Assembly: GCA_934630735.1 (NCBI GenBank)
Contig: CAKTWK010000007.1
Span: 14,550-78,549, forward strand
DNA: 64,000 nucleotides
Direction: 5' to 3'
Source: an uncultured Collinsella sp.
Lineage (GTDB): Bacteria > Actinomycetota > Coriobacteriia > Coriobacteriales > Coriobacteriaceae
Below, piece by piece: positions 17,769 to 30,445 of this stretch; position 1 is the first letter of the stretch, and each line of letters begins with the position of its first letter. The position numbers and the translations under genes were made by a program. The notes under the pieces were generated by a model, which was given only the letters and a program-made list of their open reading frames with translations, was not told where the DNA came from and made no database searches.

Positions 17769-19223
17769 ATGGCATATACCACCAGCACCTTTCCCCAGGG
17801 CTTTCTTTGGGGCGCCGCAACCAGCGCCTACCAGGTAGAGGGCGCGGCCTACGAGGACGGCAAGAAGCCCTCGCAGCAAGATATCATCAACAAGAACATC
17901 TACGAGGAGCGCGGCTTTGCCACGGCCGACATCGCAAGCGACCACTATCATCATTTTCGCGAGGATGTGGCCCTCATGGCCGAGATGGGCCTCAAGGCCT
18001 ACCGTTTTAGCATCGCCTGGTCGCGCGTGATCCCCGATGGCACCGGCGCCGTCAACCCGGCCGGACTCAAGTTCTACCACGATCTCATCGACGAACTCAA
18101 GGCGCACAATATCGAGCCCATCGTGACCCTCTACCACTACGACCTGCCCTGGGCCCTTGTGGAACGCTACGGCGGTTGGCTGTCGCGTCAGGTGGTCGAC
18201 GACTTTGAGGCATACGCACGTTTTGTGATCAACGAGTTCAAGGATCAGGTCAAGTACTGGACCACCATCAACGAGCAGTCGATCATCGTCCAGTACTGGA
18301 CGCAGAAGTGCTATATCCCCGAGGAGCTGCGTCGCAACAACCAGCTGCGCTACCAGATCAACCACCATATGAACCTCGCCCACGCCGTGGCTTGCAACCT
18401 GGTGCACGAGCTCGTGCCGGGCGGCATGGTGGGCAGCGTGATCGGTTACTCACCCATCTATCCGCTCACGAGCCGCGCCGAGGACGCCATGGCCGCGCAG
18501 AACGCGCACGACCTGCGCAACGCCTACTACCTCGACATCTACTTCAAGGGCAAGTACACCGACTCTGCCATGGCCTACCTGGAGCGCCATGGCTTGGCAC
18601 CCAAGATCGAGCCGGGCGATATGGAGCTCATCGCAAGCGGTACCTCGGACATGCTGGGCATCAACTACTATGCGAGCGAGTGCGCCAAATGGTGTCCCGA
18701 CGACGGATCGCACGAGATGCGCTGGAACGGCGTGAACCTTACCGGCAAAAAGGGGGATATCAGCGGTTTTGAGACGCATCCCGGCTTTTATGAGATGTGT
18801 AAGAACCCCAACCTCGATACGAACGACTGGGATTGGGCGATTGACCCCGTGGGCCTTGAGTACCTGCTACGCGACATCTACATGCGCTACAACAAGCCGC
18901 TCATGGTGTGCGAGAACGGCCTGGGAGCCTTTGACTCACTCACCGAGGACGGCCGCGTGCACGACCCCTACCGCATCGACTACTTGGAGAAGCACATCGC
19001 AGCCATGAAGCGCGCGATGGACTTTGGCGTGGAGATGCTTGCGTACTGCCCGTGGTCAGCACTCGACCTGCTCTCTACGAGCAACGGCGTCAAGAAGCGC
19101 TACGGATTCATCTACGTGGACCGCACCGACGACGACCCCAAGGAGTGCAAGCGCTATCGCAAGGACTCCTTTGAGTGGTACCGCGGCGTGATCGAGCGCA
19201 ACGGCGCGGGGCTTGTGCTCTAG
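17769..19223 (+). CDS. 6-phospho-beta-glucosidase (GH1)
   Basis: 484-residue cytoplasmic GH1 enzyme expected to split the 6-phospho-beta-glucoside delivered by the PTS upstream. Start FPQGFLWGAATSAYQVEGA is typical. The acid/base Glu is in TTINEQS (most relatives have NEP, so the Pro is replaced by Gln) and the nucleophile Glu is in VCENGLG. The phosphate-binding S...K.Y pattern is present in TSNGVKKRYGFIYVD, which favours a phospho-substrate over a free glucoside. AAAGGAG precedes the ATG. A hairpin follows the gene at 19291. Confidence 0.94.
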   Translation: MAYTTSTFPQGFLWGAATSAYQVEGAAYEDGKKPSQQDIINKNIYEERGFATADIASDHYHHFREDVALMAEMGLKAYRFSIAWSRVIPDGTGAVNPAGLKFYHDLIDELKAHNIEPIVTLYHYDLPWALVERYGGWLSRQVVDDFEAYARFVINEFKDQVKYWTTINEQSIIVQYWTQKCYIPEELRRNNQLRYQINHHMNLAHAVACNLVHELVPGGMVGSVIGYSPIYPLTSRAEDAMAAQNAHDLRNAYYLDIYFKGKYTDSAMAYLERHGLAPKIEPGDMELIASGTSDMLGINYYASECAKWCPDDGSHEMRWNGVNLTGKKGDISGFETHPGFYEMCKNPNLDTNDWDWAIDPVGLEYLLRDIYMRYNKPLMVCENGLGAFDSLTEDGRVHDPYRIDYLEKHIAAMKRAMDFGVEMLAYCPWSALDLLSTSNGVKKRYGFIYVDRTDDDPKECKRYRKDSFEWYRGVIERNGAGLVL

Positions 19224-19290
19224 CCCTCGGTCGTTCGCCCCCTGCAGCAACTCGCCCAGAATCACGCGCGACAAACCAAGAAGATGACAA

Positions 19291-19337
19291 CGTGCCGCAC
19301 CTCGGCGGAGCCAATGCTCAAGCCAAGGTGCGGCACG
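19291..19337 (+). terminator. Hairpin after the beta-glucoside genes
   Basis: CGTGCCGCACCT pairs perfectly with AGGTGCGGCACG. The T-tract after it is weak (CTTGCTTG). It may also serve the convergent ptsH gene. Confidence 0.55.
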
Positions 19338-19403
19338 CTTGCTTGCGGTTCTTAAAGATTCCCGAATGGACAAAGGGACTGCCCCTTTGCCACATTATTG
19401 CGG

Positions 19404-19652
19404 TTAAAGCGAGAGGTTTCTGATCGACGTAACGCAGGAGGCCTCGTCTGCGCCCGAAACGCGGAAGATGATGTCCTCGCCGCACTCGCCGTAGAGAGCC
19501 ATGAGGCCCATAACGTCGCGACCGTCGGTATGGCGATCGCCGATGCTGACCGATACGTTGCTACGATGCTTGGCAATAATGTCATAGAGCAGCGCAACCG
19601 GGCGGGCATGCAGTCCCAACGGATCTTTAATCGTCTTTGTAAACTCGACCAT
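19404..19652 (-). CDS. HPr-family phosphocarrier with Asp at position 46
   Basis: 82-residue PTS phosphocarrier. His15 lies in LGLHARPV exactly as in Bacillus HPr, so it can pass phosphate from EI to EIIA. At the position of regulatory Ser46 the sequence is GRDVMGLMAL, that is Asp46, so HPr kinase could not phosphorylate this site and the charge mimics the phosphorylated form. The ATG at 19652 with GGAGGGG upstream gives the His15 numbering; an upstream in-frame start adds 15 unrelated residues. It stands alone beside the PTS operon, convergent with it. Confidence 0.9.
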   Translation of the reverse strand: MVEFTKTIKDPLGLHARPVALLYDIIAKHRSNVSVSIGDRHTDGRDVMGLMALYGECGEDIIFRVSGADEASCVTSIRNLSL

Positions 19653-19754
19653 GTCCCCTCCCACGGCATCGCACATTCGGCCGGCAAACCCAGCCACGTG
19701 GTAGTTATTGTAGCGTTAGATGCTTGTCGAGAGCTCCTCTGAACACCTCGTGGG

Positions 19755-19964
19755 CAAAAAGTGGCAAATATGAGTACTGTCACCAATTTAGTAGCAGCAA
19801 AATCGAGAACAAAGCGCCTACTTTGAGCGATTCAAAGAGGTTGAAAGCCGTCAAACGCCCTTTAAAGGGGGTTAGATAAATTGATTTTGAGCCCATTTTC
19901 GCTCAGAACAGGCCGAAAAATATGACACATCTTTTGCAACAGTACTCATATTTGACATTTTTTG
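19755..19964. mobile_element. 210-bp MITE-like element with 26-bp terminal inverted repeats
   Basis: CAAAAAGTGGCAAATATGAG at 19755 begins a 26-bp arm matched inversely at 19939-19964 at 24 of 26 positions. The interior is AT-richer than its surroundings and non-coding. GAACAC occurs near both ends (19741 and 19964). It occupies most of the 423-base gap between the HPr and permease genes. Confidence 0.5.
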
Positions 19965-20000
19965 AACACGGGGCCCGGACAACATGCCCCCCAACGCAAA

Positions 20001-20028
20001 AAGGAGGGGCCTTGTAAGGCCCCTCCTT
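20001..20028 (-). terminator. Terminator of the APC permease gene
   Basis: AAGGAGGGGCCT and AGGCCCCTCCTT form a perfect 12-bp stem around TGTA, and the minus strand continues into TTTTTGC. It lies 48 bases past the permease stop codon. Confidence 0.75.
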
Positions 20029-20075
20029 AGGAAAAGGAATCGATTTATTCCACAGCCGTAGATTAATCCTAGCCG

Positions 20076-21551
<1,476 letters not shown>

Positions 21552-21615
21552 TCATCTATTAAATGTCATCTAAACCCGTCCGAGCTGCAAGTGCAAACAC
21601 GGACGGCGCACCTGC

Positions 21616-21659
21616 TAAGGGGAATGGGGAAAAGGGAGTCAACAAAGCCATCCCCCTTA
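21616..21659 (-). terminator. Possible terminator of ebgCA
   Basis: TAAGGGGAATGG and CCATCCCCCTTA pair at 11 of 12 positions, 34 bases after ebgC. No clear T-tract. Confidence 0.45.
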
Positions 21660-21692
21660 ACGGCGCGAAGCAAACGTCCAGGCGGACGAATA

Positions 21693-22148
21693 CTACTTGT
21701 TGGGGAAGGAATAACCTTCGACCGTCACGTGCAGTACCACGACGCGGGGATCCGCGGCATCGGCCACGACACGGTAGGCCTCGTCAATTTCGACGACGGC
21801 AACGCCGCCGGCGGGAATCGTCACGGTCTCCCCCGCCCCCTCAAAGCGCTCGCGATCATCGATATCGCTGTAAGCGCGGGTGCAGGTAAGATCCGCCTTG
21901 GAAGCCACCTCGACGGTCAGGTCGCCGTCGAGTGGAGCGAGCACGGCATGGTAGCGACGGTGACCGACCAGGTCGGCGGTTGCGGCCTCGTGGGCATAGA
22001 CCCACCAGTACACCAACGAGTCGCCGATGGAGTAAGCCACGTCGTGCTGCAGGTCGGCAACACCATCGAGCGCCTGACCGGTGCGCATCCACTTCTTGAC
22101 GGACTTCATCTGAGCGTCGAAATCGGCGCGCGAGTTAAAGACATGCAT
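21693..22148 (-). CDS. ebgC: Evolved-beta-galactosidase subunit beta (YhcH/YjgK/YiaL family)
   Basis: 151 residues of the DUF386/YhcH cupin family, the family of EbgC, the small subunit needed for full activity of EbgA. MHVFNSRADFDAQMKSVKKW and the metal-binding His/Glu region around AHEAATADLVGHRRYH are visible. It starts three bases after ebgA stops, and its AAGGAGG lies within the end of ebgA, so the two are translationally coupled. The pairing, not the fold alone, supports the name. Confidence 0.88.
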   Translation of the reverse strand: MHVFNSRADFDAQMKSVKKWMRTGQALDGVADLQHDVAYSIGDSLVYWWVYAHEAATADLVGHRRYHAVLAPLDGDLTVEVASKADLTCTRAYSDIDDRERFEGAGETVTIPAGGVAVVEIDEAYRVVADAADPRVVVLHVTVEGYSFPNK

Positions 22149-22151
22149 GAC

Positions 22152-25175
<3,024 letters not shown>

Positions 25176-25194
25176 TCATCGTAGTGATTCTTGT

Positions 25195-25206
25195 GCAACC
25201 GGTTGT
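25195..25206. promoter_or_regulatory. LacI-type operator 1
   Basis: GCAACCGGTTGT, a near-perfect palindrome, 35 bases before ebgA. It lies downstream of a TAAGAT (25211-25216, minus) that may be the -10 box. Confidence 0.65.
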
Positions 25207-25236
25207 CCTTATCTTACGTGCGATGCAAAAAGCTGT

Positions 25237-25248
25237 GCAACCGGTTGT
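25237..25248. promoter_or_regulatory. LacI-type operator 2
   Basis: Second GCAACCGGTTGT, 42 bases from the first. Its minus-strand TTGCAC is 18 bases from TAAGAT, so it probably overlaps the -35 region of ebgA. Confidence 0.65.
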
Positions 25249-25281
25249 CCGCTGAACGGTCGATTTGGCTGGATTAACGGT

Positions 25282-25293
25282 GCAACCGGTTGT
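25282..25293. promoter_or_regulatory. LacI-type operator 3
   Basis: Third GCAACCGGTTGT, 45 bases from the second, followed by ACAACC. With the other two it makes an array in the 376-base divergent gap; the rest of the gap (25294-25536) holds only a possible TATAGT near 25470 for the lacI gene. Confidence 0.65.
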
Positions 25294-25536
25294 ACAACCG
25301 CGTCACTTATGTCACCCTGAGTATCGAAACTCAGCGCAAAACATCGTTCTTAAGCTCGTAGGCAACCGCCACGCCCGCTGATATCTCACCCATACGAGAC
25401 GTATTCGATTGCGGCTTGGTTGCAAAACGACACCGGCCACCGGATATCATGAACGCTGTTCAGGTGCACTATAGTAAGCTGTATCCGCACCAGCCCGTAT
25501 CAGTGACAACATCGACCGCATTTTCCAGGAGACGCC

Positions 25537-26553
25537 ATGACCCAACCAGTTCGCACCGCACCTACGCTTGCCGAGGTTGCCGCAGCTGCCGGCGTGTCGC
25601 GCTCCACGGCATCGCGCGCCCTCAACGATTCGCCCCGCATTAGCGAGGAAACCAAAAAGCGCGTCCATGCGGCGGCCAAGAAAGTCAATTTTGTCCCCAA
25701 CGCTCGTGGCCGAGCGCTCGCTGTCGGGCGCACGGAAATCATCGCCGTGCTCGTGACCGAGCCCCTGAGTGAACTCTTCAGCGACCCCACCTATAGCGAG
25801 TTTTTGAGCGGCATTACCGAGGAACTGTCGGAGTCGTCCTATCTGCCCGTTATCTTGCAGGCGTCTTCTACGCATGAGCGCAACCGCGCACGCGAGCACT
25901 TTGAGCGCCGCTCGTTCGACGCCGTGATCGACGTCTCCCCCTACAAGGGCAGCGAGCTGCTCGAGGTGCTGCGCGAGCTGGGCGTACCCACCGTGTTGTG
26001 CGGCCAGCTCGAGGGCCACCCCTATCGCGACGTGTTCTCGACAGTCTACTCTGACGACGAAGAGGGCGGACGCTTTGCAGCGCTCGCTATGAAAGAGCGC
26101 GGGCGCAAAGATATCGTCGCCGTGTTGGGACCGCAAGACAACCCCGCTGTTGTCGACCGCCTGCGCGGCTACCGCACCGTCCTGGGCGAAGACCTCCCAG
26201 GCGCAAACGTTATCTATACCGGCTGGAACAGCGGAGACGGCTATCAGGCCATGCACCAGATCCTCGCGCGCGAGATTGCTTTCGATGGCGTGCTCTGCGG
26301 ATCGGACCGTATCGCGGCTGGCGTCATCACCGCACTCAACGAGGCAGGCCTATCTGTTCCGGCGGACGTTTCCGTCGTCGGCTTCGACGATCACGAGATT
26401 GCGGCGCGCTGCGTCCCCGCGCTCACGACCGTCCGCCAGCCCCTGCGCGAAGAAGGCCACATGGCCGCCAACATTGCGCTCGACATGATCAAGGGCGCCG
26501 AGCCCACCACCTCCGTGATGCACATGCAGCTAATCCAGAGAGACTCGCTATAA
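25537..26553 (+). CDS. LacI-family repressor, likely of ebgAC
   Basis: 338 residues: HTH and hinge helix (about 9-62; PTLAEVAAAAGVSRSTASRALNDS) followed by a sugar-binding domain of periplasmic-binding-protein fold (about 68-330). AGGAG precedes the ATG. It is divergent from ebgA with three identical palindromes between them, the classic arrangement of a local repressor. The hinge region lacks nothing unusual. The inducer is presumably a beta-galactoside; this is inferred from position. Confidence 0.9.
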   Translation: MTQPVRTAPTLAEVAAAAGVSRSTASRALNDSPRISEETKKRVHAAAKKVNFVPNARGRALAVGRTEIIAVLVTEPLSELFSDPTYSEFLSGITEELSESSYLPVILQASSTHERNRAREHFERRSFDAVIDVSPYKGSELLEVLRELGVPTVLCGQLEGHPYRDVFSTVYSDDEEGGRFAALAMKERGRKDIVAVLGPQDNPAVVDRLRGYRTVLGEDLPGANVIYTGWNSGDGYQAMHQILAREIAFDGVLCGSDRIAAGVITALNEAGLSVPADVSVVGFDDHEIAARCVPALTTVRQPLREEGHMAANIALDMIKGAEPTTSVMHMQLIQRDSL

Positions 26554-26560
26554 GAAACTA

Positions 26561-26760
26561 GGACAGGCTTTCCGCCAGACAGTTGTTGCGGAAAGCCTGC
26601 CCCGTTTTGAGTGCTCATTCTGGGGCACAGTTTCCGTTAGACCGCTCAACCGGAAACTGTGCCCCATTATTTTGCCGAATTCTGGGTCGCGCTTTCCCAG
26701 AGGATTCCCTTTGGGAAAGCGCGACCCGTTCTGGACACAGATTCCGGGTCGCAGTTTCCG
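26561..26760. repeat. Tandem array of three perfect hairpins plus a half unit
   Basis: H1: CAGGCTTTCCGC (26564-26575) with its complement at 26588-26599. H2: TGGGGCACAGTTTCCG (26621-26636) with 26651-26666. H3: GGGTCGCGCTTTCCC (26684-26698) with 26713-26727. A fourth left arm, GGGTCGCAGTTTCCG, is at 26746-26760 without a partner. The period is about 62 bases. All share (A/C)(G/C)(T/G)TTTCC at the inner side of the arm. Non-coding. Confidence 0.7.
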
Positions 26761-26804
26761 CGACGTCCGGTCACCCCATGCCCTCACAATCTCGGCGTAT
26801 AAAA

Positions 26805-26835
26805 AACGAGGGAAGGCACGCGTCCTTCCCTCGTT
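26805..26835 (-). terminator. Terminator of aspS
   Basis: AACGAGGGAAGG pairs with CCTTCCCTCGTT; on the minus strand it runs into TTTTTTATACG, 24 bases after the aspS stop codon. Confidence 0.85.
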
Positions 26836-26858
26836 GCAAGCAATTTGTGGCCGCTCGC

Positions 26859-28646
26859 CTACATCAAGCGCAGGCTGACGTCCTTGAGCTGGGCGCCGCT
26901 AACGGCACTCGGGGCGCCCGACATGAGGTCGGAGCCGCTGGCCGTCTTGGGGAACGCCATGACGTCGCGGATGGAGTCGGAGCCGGTGAGCAGCATGCAC
27001 ACGCGGTCCAGGCCCAGGGCGAAGCCGCCCATCGGGGGCGCACCAAACTTGAGAGCCTCCATGAGGAAGCCGAACTGTGACTCGGCGCGCTCCTCGGTAA
27101 AGCCCAGGAGCTTGAGCATGGACATCTGCATCTCGGCGTTGTGGATACGCATACCGCCGCCGCCGGCCTCAAAGCCGTCCATGACAAAGTCGTAGGTGCA
27201 GGAACCGGCTGCCAGCGGGTCGGCCTCGATCTTGGCGATGTCGGTCTCGGTCGGCAGGGTAAAGGGCTGGTGCTCGGCAGCATAGGCCTTGCGATCCTCG
27301 TCCCAGTGGAACAGCGGGAAGTTGACGACCCACAGGAAGTCGTGGCCCTCGCGCTTGATCTCGAGCGCGTTAGCCATGTGGGAACGCATGCCGCCCAGAA
27401 TCTCGTCAGAGAGCAGGCGCGGACCGGCGGCGAACATCACAAGGTCGCCGGGCTCGACGTTCATGCGCTCGCGCAGAGCAGCCATCTCCTCGTCCGAGAA
27501 GAACTTGACGATGGGGCTGTTGATGGAGCCGTCCTCGCGGAAAGCGATCCAGGCCAGGCCCTTGGCGCCAAACGTGGAGGCCACGCCGGCGAGCTTATCG
27601 ATCTTGGCGCGTGCCCAGGCACCGGCGCCCTTGGCGTTGATGGCCTTGACGACAGAGCCCTCCTCGTTTGCAGCAGTCGCAAAGACCTTGAACTTGGAGT
27701 TGGCAAAGATGTCGGTCAGGTCGACCAGGTGCATGCCGTAGCGGGTATCGGGCTTGTCGGAGCCATAGGTGTCCATGGCTTCCCAATAGTCCATGCGGCG
27801 CAGCGGCGTGGGCATCTCGACACCCATGCGGCCGAAGGCGTCGGCCAGGACCTCCTCGAGCGCGCTCATGACGTCGTTCTGGTCCACGAAGGACATCTCG
27901 ATATCGACCTGGGTGAACTCGGGCTGACGGTCGGCACGCAGGTCCTCGTCGCGGAAGCACTTGGCAACCTGGTAGTAGCGCTCAACGCCACCGACCATAA
28001 GCAGCTGCTTCAGGAGCTGCGGGGACTGCGGCAGGGCGTAGAAGTTACCCGGCTGGATGCGGCTGGGAACGATGAAGTCACGGGCGCCCTCGGGAGTGGA
28101 CTTAAACAGGGAGGGCGTCTCGACCTCCATGAACTCACGGTTGTGCAGCGCCTCGCGAATGGCAAAGGTGAAGTCGGAGCGCAGCTTAAGGTTTGCCATC
28201 ATCTCGGGACGACGAAGGTCCAGATAGCGATAGCGCAGACGGGTGTCCTCGCTGGTCTCGATGCCGTCCTCGATCTGGAACGGCGGGGTGACCGACGTGT
28301 TGAGTACCTCGGCATGGTCGGTCAGGACCTCGATCTCGCCGGTCGCGAGCTTGGTGTTGGCGGTCTCCTCGCCACGGGCGCGCACGACGCCGTGGATCTT
28401 GATGGGCCACTCGGGACGCATGGTCTCGGCGATCTTAAAGGCGTCGCCGTCAGAGTGCTCGGGGTCGAAGGTGAGCTGCGTGATGCCCTCGCGGTCGCGA
28501 AGGTCGCAGAAGATAAGGCCGCCGTGATCGCGGCGACGGCTCACCCAACCGGTGAGGGTGACCTCTTCGCCCACGTTCTCGCGGCGAAGCTCGCCGCAGG
28601 TACGGGTGTGCATGGAATGCTCGTCGATGGGACGGGTCTGGCTCAT
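26859..28646 (-). CDS. aspS: Aspartyl-tRNA synthetase
   Basis: 595-residue class IIb synthetase of bacterial type. N-terminal OB-fold anticodon domain (about 15-110; TLTGWVSRRRDHGGLIFCDLRDREG), class II motif 2 (CFRDEDLRADRQPEFTQVDIEMSF), the bacterial GAD insertion (about 300-420) and motif 3 (GFALGLDRVCMLLTG). Whether it charges only tRNA-Asp or also tRNA-Asn cannot be settled here; no gatCAB is in the window. AGGAGG precedes the ATG at 28646. The leader upstream holds a 7-bp GCCGCCC hairpin (28674-28698) but no T-box that I can see. Confidence 0.97.
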   Translation of the reverse strand: MSQTRPIDEHSMHTRTCGELRRENVGEEVTLTGWVSRRRDHGGLIFCDLRDREGITQLTFDPEHSDGDAFKIAETMRPEWPIKIHGVVRARGEETANTKLATGEIEVLTDHAEVLNTSVTPPFQIEDGIETSEDTRLRYRYLDLRRPEMMANLKLRSDFTFAIREALHNREFMEVETPSLFKSTPEGARDFIVPSRIQPGNFYALPQSPQLLKQLLMVGGVERYYQVAKCFRDEDLRADRQPEFTQVDIEMSFVDQNDVMSALEEVLADAFGRMGVEMPTPLRRMDYWEAMDTYGSDKPDTRYGMHLVDLTDIFANSKFKVFATAANEEGSVVKAINAKGAGAWARAKIDKLAGVASTFGAKGLAWIAFREDGSINSPIVKFFSDEEMAALRERMNVEPGDLVMFAAGPRLLSDEILGGMRSHMANALEIKREGHDFLWVVNFPLFHWDEDRKAYAAEHQPFTLPTETDIAKIEADPLAAGSCTYDFVMDGFEAGGGGMRIHNAEMQMSMLKLLGFTEERAESQFGFLMEALKFGAPPMGGFALGLDRVCMLLTGSDSIRDVMAFPKTASGSDLMSGAPSAVSGAQLKDVSLRLM

Positions 28647-28902
28647 ACCAGTGATCCTCCTTTATGGATCTGTGCCGCCCCGTGTCGTTCCGGGCGGCGT
28701 CGTACAGATTTGCCCAGCCTGCGTAAACCGCGCAGCCAGACATGGCGTTCTATCTTATCGCACCTGTGTCGATGTGCCACGAAAAAGTGGCTCCTGCCCA
28801 AAGACTTGACGGAGACGAAACAATTGACGCGCCGCGGCACCCGCCCGCGCTCGTCACGTGCGACAATATGCCCCAATAAAACAGCACTCGGAAAGGCCCG
28901 CC

Positions 28903-29538
28903 ATGACTGCACGCCTCATCGTTATGGATATCGACTCCACGCTCATCAACCAGGAAGTCATCGACCTGTTGGGCGAAGAGGCCGGCGTGGGCGAGCAGGT
29001 GGCACAGATCACCGAACGCGCCATGCGCGGCGAGCTCGACTTTAAGCAGGCGCTCGAGGAGCGCGTGGGGCTGCTTGCCGGCTTGGACGAGAGCGTGTTC
29101 GAGCGTACCTTTGAGCGCGTGACGTTTACCCCTGGCGCGCTAGAGCTTGTACGCTCGGCGCACAGCAAGGGCTGGAAGGTCGGCGTGGTGAGCGGCGGCT
29201 TCCACGAGGTCGCTGACAAGATCGTGGCTGCCGCGGGTATCGACTTTTGCCTGGCCAATCGTCTGGAGGTCGTGGACGGCAAGCTCACCGGTAAGTTGGC
29301 TGCCGACATTGTGACCAAGGAGTCCAAGCTCGTTCAGCTGCTGGACTGGGCAGTCGAGTGCGGTGTCGACATGGCCCATACCGTCGCGATCGGCGACGGC
29401 GCCAACGACATCCCCATGATCCAGGCCGCGGGCACGGGCATCGCGTTTTGCGCCAAGCCCAAGACGCGCGAGGCAGCCCCGTTTGCCATCGACGAGCGCA
29501 ACCTGATGCTCGCTATGGACATCATCCTGCGCGACTAG
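28903..29538 (+). CDS. serB: Phosphoserine phosphatase (HAD family)
   Basis: 211-residue cytoplasmic HAD hydrolase expected to release serine from phosphoserine. Motif I is MDIDSTL (residues 7-13), motif II the Ser of VVSGGF, and motif III/IV K...GDGANDIPM. No N-terminal ACT domain, so this is the short form. The ATG at 28903 follows GAAAGG; an upstream in-frame start would add 15 residues that precede the HAD fold. It is divergent from aspS with no shared gene between. Confidence 0.9.
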   Translation: MTARLIVMDIDSTLINQEVIDLLGEEAGVGEQVAQITERAMRGELDFKQALEERVGLLAGLDESVFERTFERVTFTPGALELVRSAHSKGWKVGVVSGGFHEVADKIVAAAGIDFCLANRLEVVDGKLTGKLAADIVTKESKLVQLLDWAVECGVDMAHTVAIGDGANDIPMIQAAGTGIAFCAKPKTREAAPFAIDERNLMLAMDIILRD

Positions 29539-29574
29539 CCGATCCGTCTAACAATTGAATCAGTCTGTCCTATA

Positions 29575-29608
29575 GTTTCCGAACAATTTTGTCTTAGTGT
29601 TCGGAAAC
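29575..29608. promoter_or_regulatory. Perfect inverted repeat between serB and larB
   Basis: GTTTCCGAAC (29575-29584) and GTTCGGAAAC (29599-29608) are exact complements with a 14-base spacer, flanked by ATA and ATA-like ends. It could terminate serB or be an operator for larBC; there is no T-tract. Confidence 0.45.
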
Positions 29609-29652
29609 ATACCCTTTGAGTGCTAGACTTTGCGCCGTCGAAGGGAACATAT

Positions 29653-30435
29653 ATGGATAAGCGAGATCTTGAGCAATTGCTGAGCGATGTTGCCGGCGGA
29701 GCAGTCACCCCTGCCAACGCCCTCACGCGCATCCAGACGGCTCCGACCGCCGATCTGGGCTTTGCACAGCTCGATCTTTCGCGCGGGGTGCGCCAGGGAG
29801 CCGGCGAGGTTGTCTACGGTGCCGGTAAAACCGCCGAGCAAATTGCTGCCATTATCAAAGCATTACTCGATGCCGGCCAGGAGCGCATCCTGGTCACGCG
29901 CCTGGACGACGAAAAGGCAGCCCGCACCGCTGAGCTTCTCGACAACGACATCGACCTGGGATATGTCCCGGACGCCCAGCTCGCCCTGGTGGGTGGCAAG
30001 CCCTCCCCCACCGGCAACGGACGCATCGTTGTCGCCTGCGCCGGCACGAGCGACCTGCCCGTCGCCGAAGAGGCGGCACTGACGGCCGAGTTCTACGGCA
30101 ACGAGGTCGATCGCCTCTACGACGTGGGTGTCGCCGGCCTGCACCGCCTGCTCGCTCATGCCGAGGAACTTGCCCAGGCGCAGGTGGTCATCGCCATCGC
30201 CGGCATGGAGGGCGCCCTGGCGAGCGTCATCGGAGGCCTTGTGAGCTGTCCGGTCATCGCCGTCCCCACCAGCGTGGGCTATGGCGCGAACTTTGGCGGC
30301 GTGGCCGCACTGCTCGCCATGCTCAACTCCTGCGCCAGCGGCGTTTCAGTCGTCAACATCGACAACGGCTTTGGTGCCGCCTACCAGGCAAGTCTTATCA
30401 ATCATCTAAGCGCCGGCACATCCTGCGCCCGCTAA
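29653..30435 (+). CDS. larB: LarB, pyridinium-3,5-biscarboxylic acid mononucleotide synthase
   Basis: 260 residues. LarB carboxylates and hydrolyses nicotinic acid adenine dinucleotide, the first step to the nickel-pincer nucleotide cofactor of lactate racemase. The C-terminal PurE-like domain is clear (VVACAGTSDLPVAEEAA, YDVGVAGLHRLL, GMEGALASVIGGLVSCPVIAVPTSVGYGANFGGVAALLAMLNSCASG). AAGGGA precedes the ATG at 29653. larC follows after 10 bases. larA lies on the other strand 3.8 kb away, so the locus is complete for LarA and LarB. Confidence 0.95.
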   Translation: MDKRDLEQLLSDVAGGAVTPANALTRIQTAPTADLGFAQLDLSRGVRQGAGEVVYGAGKTAEQIAAIIKALLDAGQERILVTRLDDEKAARTAELLDNDIDLGYVPDAQLALVGGKPSPTGNGRIVVACAGTSDLPVAEEAALTAEFYGNEVDRLYDVGVAGLHRLLAHAEELAQAQVVIAIAGMEGALASVIGGLVSCPVIAVPTSVGYGANFGGVAALLAMLNSCASGVSVVNIDNGFGAAYQASLINHLSAGTSCAR

Positions 30436-30445
30436 GGAGCATTTC

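Noticed and set aside
28660-28760. T-box leader of aspS
   Set aside because: Only a short GC hairpin is seen; no specifier loop or antiterminator with the conserved T-box bases.
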